From contig JAIPKF010000074.1 in the NCBI GenBank assembly GCA_021733705.1, positions 1 to 6,936 on the forward strand: a DNA stretch of 6,936 bases. Reading direction: 5' to 3'. The position numbers and the translations under genes are program-made. The stretch is from Chthoniobacterales bacterium. Its GTDB lineage: Bacteria > Verrucomicrobiota > Verrucomicrobiia > Chthoniobacterales > UBA6821. Numbering within the stretch: the stretch's first letter is position 1; every line of letters starts with the position of its first letter. This document shows, in pieces, positions 1 through 5,708 of this stretch. The notes under the pieces are model-generated. The model was not told the DNA's origin and did no database searches. It saw only the letters and a program-made list of their open reading frames with translations.

Positions 1-762
1 TATCAATTTTAATTGAACTCCATCAAAAATTCCGGATTTTTCGAGACTTGTATGCATTTCTTTAAGTCGGCCAGTAACAACGGTGATCTGAACATGGGGA
101 ATATGTCGCAAGGCCGCCAGGACTTCTAAGGTGTGTTGCGCTTTGGAAGAGGGAAGATAGAGAATTTTCCAAGGAGGTTGCGTCATAATTGGAAGAGGAG
201 CTAACGTGGCAAGCCGTGGAGCAACTGGGAATCCCAAAATATGGATTTTTTCTTTAGGGACATCTGAACTCAAAACAGCTGCAGTCTCTTTATCAACAAC
301 AATAAAAGCGTCACTTCCTGCCCTATACCAAGCCACATTAATAGCTGTAGAATCGGTAATCATCGTAATAAAAGGAACGGCACTCGCTTGGTCTCCTTCA
401 CTGCGAAGCTCTCGAATGAGGAAAGCATAAAGGGGATACGTTGAGACAATAATGTCAGGTTTAAGTTGATCAATTGACTTATGAAGAGCCCTTTTGAGTG
501 GCACCATCATAAAAAGTGTTTTTTCTAATGTGCTAGGATGATTTAAAAAATTAAAGATGACACCCCAAATCATCGGAAATCTATTGATTGCAACGCGGTA
601 TCCTGCTTGAAGTAATTTTGTTAACCGCGGTGTACTTTGAAGATAAATATCAATGACAGTTACGGCTACTTCTGAATCCTCTTGTAAGGCTTTACTGATA
701 TTATGAGCTGCTGTGTTATGACCATCACCAAACCCAGCAGTTAATATAAGAATTTTTTTCAT
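1..762 (-). CDS. MGDG synthase/UgtP-like glycosyltransferase (GT28-type), 3' end outside window
   Basis: This frame is open for 254 codons, from an ATG at 760-762 to the left edge, with no stop, so the C-terminal part is missing. The N-terminus (ILILTAGFGDGHNTAAHNI, residues 4-22) is the glycine-rich GxGH-AA loop of monogalactosyldiacylglycerol synthases and of UgtP-type processive diacylglycerol glucosyltransferases. Further family-like blocks follow: KPDIIVSTYP (about 101-110), MITDS (134-138) followed by a W and a D-x-FIVVDKET segment (about 144-160), and KIHILGFPVAPR (172-183). In this family the enzyme moves a sugar from a UDP-sugar to diacylglycerol at the inner membrane face. The GT-B C-terminal domain begins near residue 199, but the glycine-rich start usual in the family is replaced by LYLPSSKAQH. 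It lies on the same strand as the methyltransferase gene at 984-2246, separated by the palindromic element. There is no Shine-Dalgarno before the ATG. The fold is clear; the sugar and acceptor are unknown. Confidence 0.8.
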   Translation of the reverse strand, partial: MKKILILTAGFGDGHNTAAHNISKALQEDSEVAVTVIDIYLQSTPRLTKLLQAGYRVAINRFPMIWGVIFNFLNHPSTLEKTLFMMVPLKRALHKSIDQLKPDIIVSTYPLYAFLIRELRSEGDQASAVPFITMITDSTAINVAWYRAGSDAFIVVDKETAAVLSSDVPKEKIHILGFPVAPRLATLAPLPIMTQPPWKILYLPSSKAQHTLEVLAALRHIPHVQITVVTGRLKEMHTSLEKSGIFDGVQLKLI

Positions 763-795
763 AAAAGGGATAAGGCAACTTCAAGTTAACAACGG

Positions 796-980
796 TAACC
801 CGGATATTTCATACTGAAGTGTCATGAGGCGCTGTGCAAAGCTCATTAGCACAAGGCGGGAGAAGGATTGTAATGCCTGGCTGTAGGAGTTCCTACCGCC
901 CCAATCACAATTCGAGACCAACGCAGTGATAATGAACTTTGCACAAGCCGTAATAGGTTGAGTGTGAAATATGCGGGTTA
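796..980. repeat. 185-bp imperfect palindrome, probable MITE/foldback element
   Basis: The whole segment folds back on itself around position 889. The outer arms TAACCCGGATATTTCA (796-811) and TGAAATATGCGGGTTA (965-980) are reverse complements at 15 of 16 positions. The middle arms TGTGCAAAGCTCATTA (833-848) and TAATGAACTTTGCACA (930-945) match at 15 of 16. The centre, 879-900, is GGC-t-GTAGGA-gt-TCCTAC-c-GCC. All three pairs share the same centre to within about 1.5 bp, so this is one long structure and not a chance set of short repeats. It contains no plausible coding sequence. It ends 3 bp before the stop codon of the methyltransferase gene and starts 33 bp upstream of the glycosyltransferase start. 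No clear target-site duplication is visible. As RNA it would form a long hairpin, so it could also affect readthrough between the two minus-strand genes. Confidence 0.75.
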
Positions 981-983
981 ATC

Positions 984-2246
984 CTAATTTCCATCAGAGA
1001 GAAGGGTATAGATAGGAGATTTTAATTCAAGATTAGTGGGTCGCGAATAAAGAGCCTGGACAGTCGATCTTGAGCGAGTTGCTAATGCTGCCTCGCAATA
1101 GCAGAGGTAGTAAAACCATTTTCTTAAAAAAATAGAGGAGCATCCTTGTTTTTGCATTTTTGGTAAGGAGTACGTGAAAGCAGCACGCCATGTAGCCATC
1201 GTTCGAGCTGCTGAAGGAGTCATATCTTCGCAGTCCAAAAGGCAGAGATTTCCAGTTTCATTGCACGCTTCGGTCAGGCGTCGCAAGGAGGGAGTCAATG
1301 TTCTTGAAGTGATATATTTTTGAACAAAATCGACATTATCGCGTAGCAGGGGGTATTGGTTATCAGGACAGAGAACTAACTGAAGTATCAGTAATCCTTG
1401 GGGTGCAAGTAGGCTTTCTATCTTAGCGAAGAATGGCTCTAAGTCTCGATCTTCGACCAGATCCATCATTTCAATGCAAGCAATTTTATCAAAGCGTCCT
1501 CCTAAATGCTGGTAATCACAAAAAACAACTTCAACGAGATTAGCAACTCCTGCTTTTTCGACATTAATAGCAGCCTGCCGATATTGCTCCTCTGAGATGG
1601 TTGTCGATTGGATACGACATCCATATTTTTTAGCTGCATAAATCGCAAAGCCACCCCAGCCACATCCAATATCCAAAAGATAATCATGAGCAGCTAATTG
1701 CAGTTTCTGGCAAAGACGTTCCCACTTAGCTTCCTGAGCTGATGAGAGGCTTTCGGTGGGTGTCCTATAGTAGGCAGCTGAATAGGCCATGGAGGGGTCT
1801 AGCCAGTGTTGAAAAAAAGAGGCATTGGTGCTATTTTGATCATGAAAAAGAGCCTCCTTTTTTTTCTTATAACGATTGCGTAAGAAGTGCTGGAATTGAT
1901 TGGCAATCCCAAGAAGATTATGTTTTTCGAGGCCTTGTTCTTTCACTTTCTCTCCTGAGAGAAAGGAGGTATTCAAAAAAAACCAAGCAATGACTCCAGT
2001 AAGATGATTTGTTTCCCATTCACTATGGAGGTAGGATTCAGCAAGGCCGATGGAACCATACAGCACCCAACGTCGATAAAATGCATCGTTCTTAATTTTT
2101 ATTTCTGCGTGTAATTCTTTATCAAGTCCCCCAAACATTCGAGAGGATCCTCCTGGCATTATGAGACGCAAGGTGCCTCGGCGCCCTCGATGAAGGGTCT
2201 CTAAGACAAGATTGCGATAAAGTTTGGTAAAAGCAGCGTTGAACAT
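984..2246 (-). CDS. Cyclopropane-fatty-acid-synthase-family SAM-dependent methyltransferase, variant active site
   Basis: This is a 420-residue protein if it starts at the ATG at 2244-2246. A TTG at 2270 would add eight residues; neither start has a ribosome binding site. The N-terminal part (RGTLRLIMPGGSSRMFGG, about 24-40) and WVLYGSIGLAESYLHSEW (about 60-77) resemble the lipid-binding half of CFA synthases. The SAM-binding loop LLDIGCGWGG lies at 190-199, preceded by the usual SSAQEAKWERLCQKL helix. The family methylates double bonds of phospholipid acyl chains at the membrane. Several motifs differ from the common pattern: YSCxY is YSAAY (155-159), EMIEAVG is EMMDLVE (259-265), and the block usually reading FPGGxLPS is TSRTLTPS (313-320). 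It may therefore carry out a different alkyl transfer (cyclopropanation, methyl branching) or be weakened. Copies of the palindrome end motif lie on both sides. Family membership is secure; the product is not. Confidence 0.85.
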   Translation of the reverse strand: MFNAAFTKLYRNLVLETLHRGRRGTLRLIMPGGSSRMFGGLDKELHAEIKIKNDAFYRRWVLYGSIGLAESYLHSEWETNHLTGVIAWFFLNTSFLSGEKVKEQGLEKHNLLGIANQFQHFLRNRYKKKKEALFHDQNSTNASFFQHWLDPSMAYSAAYYRTPTESLSSAQEAKWERLCQKLQLAAHDYLLDIGCGWGGFAIYAAKKYGCRIQSTTISEEQYRQAAINVEKAGVANLVEVVFCDYQHLGGRFDKIACIEMMDLVEDRDLEPFFAKIESLLAPQGLLILQLVLCPDNQYPLLRDNVDFVQKYITSRTLTPSLRRLTEACNETGNLCLLDCEDMTPSAARTMATWRAAFTYSLPKMQKQGCSSIFLRKWFYYLCYCEAALATRSRSTVQALYSRPTNLELKSPIYTLLSDGN

Positions 2247-2329
2247 GGTTTTGCCGTGGCCGACTAACAATAGATTGAAAAATTTAAATTAACCAAAAAA
2301 AAGAGAAAGAACACCAAGAAAAAAGTAAA

Positions 2330-2360
2330 TTAATCCGGATATTTCATGCTAGCCCGCATA
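2330..2360. repeat. Partial second copy of the palindromic element's end motif
   Basis: TAATCCGGATATTTCAT at 2331-2347 matches the left end of the 796-980 palindrome (796-812) at 16 of 17 positions, in the same orientation. Three bases later, TAGCCCGCATA at 2350-2360 matches the palindrome's other end (980-970 read on the minus strand) at 10 of 11. No long palindrome follows, so this is either an eroded remnant, a junction of two element ends, or a separate binding site that shares the motif. Confidence 0.5.
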
Positions 2361-2413
2361 CTAATTCTACTGCGTCGTACAAAAGATTGATTTATACTAA
2401 GAAATTTCTACAG

Positions 2414-2440
2414 TTGAATCCAGAGACTCCTATCGATAAT
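2414..2440 (+). promoter_or_regulatory. Possible sigma70-type promoter for the glycosyltransferase pair
   Basis: The only candidates I can find in the 250-bp divergent region are weak. TTGAAT (2414-2419) is followed 15 bp later by GATAAT (2435-2440), which would start transcription about 50 bp upstream of the ATG at 2497. An alternative -10 box TATACT lies at 2393-2398 without a good -35. The rest of 2247-2496 holds an A-rich stretch (2294-2327) and the partial repeat, and no ORF that I would call. The spacer is short and the organism's promoter consensus is unknown, so this is a guess. Confidence 0.2.
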
Positions 2441-2496
2441 GGACTCATTTTCAAACAATGATGGAACGATGAGAAGAAAATATCAGCCTTGAACCG

Positions 2497-3645
2497 ATGC
2501 ACCCATACCTTCAACAACTACTTCGACTAAGAAAAAAATCGAAACCGGTTTCCCTTCCTCCTCAAGGTGAACTTCGAGGTCATGCTCTAGGAAAAGTTCT
2601 TATTTCCTATATTACATGGCCTTTTAGGGAGGGGCACCATGCACCACGAGCTCGTGGGCACACCAATGCTTTTGAAGTCATAGCGATGGCTAGCTCCTAT
2701 CAAGAGCTCGGTTACCAGGTTGAAATCGTCGATTACGATGATAATAATTATACTCCCCCTTCAGATTGTTGTGTCGCTATTGATCTGCATGGGCAACTGG
2801 AAAGGTGGAATTCTTTCTTACCTGAAACATGCCAGCGTATCCTCCATGCAACAGGGCCCCACTGGTTATTGTGGAATGATTCAGAATTAAGTCGTCTCCT
2901 TGCAATCCAAGATCGCAAAGGGGTTGCCCTCTTTCCCCAGCGGCAGGTGGCTCCCTCCCATAGTGCCGCTTTAGCGGACCAGATTGTTGTTTTAGGTAAC
3001 AACTACACAATGCAGAGTTTTCAATTTGCAAATAAGCCAATCACTCGTGTTCCGCTCTCCTCTGCCTATGAATTTGCTTATCCTCAGGAGCGCGATGTTT
3101 CTACAGCAAAGAAGCATTTTCTTTGGGTAGGGAGTTATGGAATGGTGCACAAGGGTCTTGATCTAGTACTCGATGCTTTTGCAAGGATGCCGGAGCTTTC
3201 ACTTACCGTCTGTGGACGTCCAGAGAAGGAGCGAGATTTCTTTCGTCTTTATGAAAAAGAATTGCTCCATACCCCCAATATTACTTTTCATGGATGGATC
3301 GATATGGCTTCTGATGCCTTTAGCACAATCTCCAAGACCCATGCTGCTATTATCTATCCCTCGAGTGCCGAGGGAGGAGCTGGATCTGTCATTCATTCTA
3401 TGCATGCGGGCATGGTTCCTATTTGTACGAGAGAAGCCTCGGTAGATCTTGGGGATTTTGGACTTCTCATTAAAGAAGGCTCTGTGGAAGCGGTTATGGA
3501 AGCAGCTCTTGAGTTTTCTTCCTTATCAGATCAAGAGGTTTCAGAGCGTGCTGCTGCCTCCTATGCGCATGCTCGTACGCACCATACACAAGAACTATTT
3601 CAAAAAAATTACCGAGCCTTCGCAAAACATCTGCTTCATAGATAA
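2497..3645 (+). CDS. GT4-type (GT-B) glycosyltransferase
   Basis: This 382-residue protein has the two-domain GT-B pattern. The N-terminal Rossmann-like half begins at KVLISYITWPF (33-43) and includes RGHTNAFEVIAMASSYQELG (53-72) and RILHATGPHWLLWNDSELSRL (114-134). The C-terminal nucleotide-sugar domain begins at FLWVGSYGMVHKGLDL (208-223). Its donor-binding block IIYPSSAEGGAGSVIHSMHAG (285-305) holds the conserved E292 of the EGxxxS-type retaining enzymes, followed by VPICTREASVDLGDFG (307-322). There is no signal peptide or clear membrane segment, so it probably acts in the cytoplasm or at the inner membrane face, adding a sugar to a lipid-linked or LPS glycan. Sugar and acceptor cannot be read from sequence. 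The next glycosyltransferase follows after 82 bp on the same strand, which suggests one transcript. The ATG at 2497 is the first usable start in frame and has no nearby Shine-Dalgarno. Confidence 0.85.
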   Translation: MHPYLQQLLRLRKKSKPVSLPPQGELRGHALGKVLISYITWPFREGHHAPRARGHTNAFEVIAMASSYQELGYQVEIVDYDDNNYTPPSDCCVAIDLHGQLERWNSFLPETCQRILHATGPHWLLWNDSELSRLLAIQDRKGVALFPQRQVAPSHSAALADQIVVLGNNYTMQSFQFANKPITRVPLSSAYEFAYPQERDVSTAKKHFLWVGSYGMVHKGLDLVLDAFARMPELSLTVCGRPEKERDFFRLYEKELLHTPNITFHGWIDMASDAFSTISKTHAAIIYPSSAEGGAGSVIHSMHAGMVPICTREASVDLGDFGLLIKEGSVEAVMEAALEFSSLSDQEVSERAAASYAHARTHHTQELFQKNYRAFAKHLLHR

Positions 3646-3727
3646 ATGAGGTTTTCTAAGTCCCTATCCCAATAGAGATGATGCATGGTATCTTACTATA
3701 TGGCATGCACCCCAGTTCTTCTCAATA

Positions 3728-4642
3728 ATGGCATCTATGGACTCTATTAGCATTATTATCCCAGCATATAATGCAGCTACGACTTTAAAAAAAACACTCG
3801 AGTCATGTCTTTCCCAAACAACAGCCCCTCTTGAAATTATTCTAGTCAATGATGGGAGTAGTGATGCAACAGCTACGGTTGCAGATTCATTTAAAAATGT
3901 GATTCGCTATTTTCATTTGGAAAATGGAGGGGTTTCTCGTGCCAGGAATTATGGGGCCTCGCAGGCAAAGGGAACTTGGTTGCTCTTTCTTGATGCGGAT
4001 GATCAATTGCTTTCACAGGCGCTGGAGAAATTACTAGAAACAGCATTACAGCAAAAAGCAGGGGTTGCCTATGGTATGGTTTTGGAACGACGTGAACCTC
4101 CAGAGCAAGTCCGTCTCAATGGATTTAATTATGCCGCTGGTCAGCCACCCGCGGGATCACAACGCATTTTTTGGAGGAATGCCATCATTACTCCTGGCTC
4201 AGCCCTGGTGCGAACGAGTCTTCACGAAAAATGTGGCGGCTTTGTAACAGGATATGAACCGATGGAGGATCGTGATTATTGGATCAAGTGCGGAATGCTG
4301 GAATCAATCGCATTCTGTGAAACGGTGGTACTTGATAAACTATGGCGACCTGCTTCCCATGGTTCCCAACATGGCAAAAGAATTTATCGGGGGCAGGTGG
4401 CACTGCGTGCACTCAAAAACTGGGCTCAGGCAAAAAATCTTCCTGCCGATTGGATGCCATCTGATCAGGAGATTATTAAATCAGCGCTAGACGAAGCTGT
4501 CTGGAGGCGTTCCTACACTATTTTAAAACCATTACTTGCGGAGGCGAGAGCTCACGGCATGTGGCATTGGAAAGCTTTTTTGCTTTCGATTCTATTTCCT
4601 AGAAAAAATCCGGAATGGATGATGAGACTCATGGGAAGGTAG
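3728..4642 (+). CDS. GT2-family (GT-A) glycosyltransferase
   Basis: This 304-residue protein is a typical inverting GT-A enzyme. SIIIPAYNA is at 8-16, ILVNDGSSD at 38-46, ENGGVSRARNYG at 65-76, and the metal and nucleotide-sugar binding DxD region FLDADD at 87-92. The probable catalytic-base ED pair is at 180-181 in GYEPMEDRDYWIKC. The C-terminal third (about 205-304) is basic and tryptophan-rich, without clear transmembrane helices, and may bind membrane or acceptor. The likely role is transfer of a sugar from an NDP-sugar to a growing LPS or surface polysaccharide, alongside the GT4-type gene 82 bp upstream. A second in-frame ATG at 3737 is an equally possible start; neither has a Shine-Dalgarno. 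A run of eight A at 3787-3794 codes for lysines near the N-terminus. The gene converges on the chorismate mutase gene with only 3 bp between their stop codons. The exact sugar is unknown. Confidence 0.87.
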   Translation: MASMDSISIIIPAYNAATTLKKTLESCLSQTTAPLEIILVNDGSSDATATVADSFKNVIRYFHLENGGVSRARNYGASQAKGTWLLFLDADDQLLSQALEKLLETALQQKAGVAYGMVLERREPPEQVRLNGFNYAAGQPPAGSQRIFWRNAIITPGSALVRTSLHEKCGGFVTGYEPMEDRDYWIKCGMLESIAFCETVVLDKLWRPASHGSQHGKRIYRGQVALRALKNWAQAKNLPADWMPSDQEIIKSALDEAVWRRSYTILKPLLAEARAHGMWHWKAFLLSILFPRKNPEWMMRLMGR

Positions 4643-4645
4643 GAA

Positions 4646-4921
4646 TTATATCTTTTTTGTTTTTTTCTGTAATTTTTTGGAATGTTTTAAAATCACATTA
4701 AAAAGACCTTCAATGAAGAGAGGATCAAGGTTGTGCATTTTTGCCAGGGAGGCATGCTTATTTTTTAATTCTTCTTCTCGCGCTGGATCATGAATGTTCT
4801 GTTTCTCTTGAAGTTTGAGAAATCCAATGATGGAAGAGAGATGATTGCGTCGGGCGAGTTGTTCTATAATGAATGTATCGATCTGATCGACCTCGGCACG
4901 GAGCTCTTGGAGTGTTTTCAT
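4646..4921 (-). CDS. aroQ: Chorismate mutase, AroQ class, monofunctional
   Basis: This is a 91-residue all-helical domain of the normal size for AroQ mutases, which rearrange chorismate to prephenate in the cytoplasm. Against the E. coli P-protein mutase domain, recalled from memory, it aligns with a constant offset of three. All eight active-site residues are kept: R8 (R11), R25 (R28), K36 (K39), D45 (D48), R48 (R51), E49 (E52), S81 (S84) and Q85 (Q88). It should therefore be active. The C-terminus is a lysine-rich tail (KKLQKKTKKI). Its ATG overlaps the tyrA stop codon as ATGA (4918-4921), so translation is probably coupled to tyrA. There is no Shine-Dalgarno. I see no fused dehydratase or dehydrogenase and no regulatory ACT domain. 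The symbol aroQ is also used for type II dehydroquinase; here it means the mutase. Confidence 0.9.
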   Translation of the reverse strand: MKTLQELRAEVDQIDTFIIEQLARRNHLSSIIGFLKLQEKQNIHDPAREEELKNKHASLAKMHNLDPLFIEGLFNVILKHSKKLQKKTKKI

Positions 4922-5649
4922 AGAGATAGCCTGTTTAAAGTATGATGGAGTATCATAAGCTCTTTTAAAAATTTTTCTCGAACGGAACGGGTATAAGGAT
5001 TATAGCGATGCATGTCCCAAAAAAGCTCTTCACTATCTTCTTTGATGCTGTGAACCATATTTTGTAGAAGTTGAAAACTAGGTGTTGAGACTATTCCTGG
5101 TGAGGCAGCCAACATCGGGGCTCTTCCAATAAAATGAGCTAGGGCCTGCATGCTGGCACTCTGCTTGTCATGCTCTTCAGCAGACAGGGTGATTATTTCT
5201 AACCCAATATGTTGAAAAATCTCGATCATTCTGTGAGCCTTTGCCTCTTGTGGAATGGTGCAAAGGACTATTTTATGGCCAGCTGCTCCTGCTGATTTTT
5301 CAATAGAGTCAGCACCAAAGAGGGGGTGTGTTCCCATGATCGGTTGCTCCTGTGGAAATAGTTCTCCCATGATTTGTAAGGGAAATTCTTTTACCGAACA
5401 GACATCAACAAGAAGTGAAGAAGGGCTTACATACGCTGCAATTTTGTGACAACACTCCTGGAAAGAAGAGATAGGGATTGTTAAAAATATAATATCAGCA
5501 GCGGCTGCCTCCTCTAAAGCGGCTAATCTTACCCCCTCCACTGGACTCGATTTAAGGAAAGCATCATGTGCTATCACGTTACCAAAGGGTAACAAGAGTT
5601 TTGCCCAACATTGACCGAAGCGTCCTAAGCCGATAATTCCAAATTGCAT
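4918..5649 (-). CDS. tyrA: Prephenate/arogenate dehydrogenase
   Basis: This 243-residue NAD(P)-dependent dehydrogenase oxidatively decarboxylates prephenate to 4-hydroxyphenylpyruvate, or arogenate to tyrosine. The Rossmann loop GLGRFG is at 7-12, with an acidic D29 at the end of the second strand, which usually favours NAD over NADP. Further family blocks are VDVCSVK (81-87), MGTHPLFG (105-112, with the conserved H108) and EEHDKQSASMQALAHFIG (158-175, with H172). The C-terminal dimerisation part includes DSEELFWDMHRYNP (205-218), which is closer to the short plant/cyanobacterial arogenate dehydrogenases than to the longer enterobacterial T-protein. At 243 residues it is short for the family and has no ACT domain. 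aroC lies 59 bp upstream on the same strand and the chorismate mutase overlaps downstream, which supports a tyrosine branch role. Whether it uses prephenate or arogenate is undecided. Confidence 0.88.
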   Translation of the reverse strand: MQFGIIGLGRFGQCWAKLLLPFGNVIAHDAFLKSSPVEGVRLAALEEAAAADIIFLTIPISSFQECCHKIAAYVSPSSLLVDVCSVKEFPLQIMGELFPQEQPIMGTHPLFGADSIEKSAGAAGHKIVLCTIPQEAKAHRMIEIFQHIGLEIITLSAEEHDKQSASMQALAHFIGRAPMLAASPGIVSTPSFQLLQNMVHSIKEDSEELFWDMHRYNPYTRSVREKFLKELMILHHTLNRLSL

Positions 5650-5708
5650 TTTATTTGGGGTGCTGAATTTCTAGAATTCTATTTTATCTCGGATTGTTTT
5701 CTAGGGGT

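Noticed and set aside
206..430. 74-codon plus-strand open frame
   Set aside because: It lies antisense inside the MGDG/UgtP-like gene, whose minus-strand translation carries family motifs throughout.
1742..1993. 83-codon plus-strand open frame
   Set aside because: It is antisense to the CFA-family gene and has no recognisable domain.
984..2270. TTG start at 2270 for the CFA-family gene
   Set aside because: It adds only eight residues that do not look like a family N-terminus; the ATG at 2246 was preferred, though neither has an SD.
2748..3040. Two overlapping minus-strand open frames
   Set aside because: Both are shadows of the GT4-type gene, which has clear conserved blocks on the plus strand.
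3682..3709. TGCATG/CATGCA inverted repeat between the two glycosyltransferase genes
   Set aside because: Six-base arms with a 16-base loop and no T-run afterwards are too weak for a terminator or operator call.
3787..3794. Run of eight A in the GT2 gene as a phase-variation tract
   Set aside because: Similar 8-base A/T runs occur in the CFA-family gene (1858-1865, 1975-1982), so this fits general AT-rich lysine codons better than a contingency locus.
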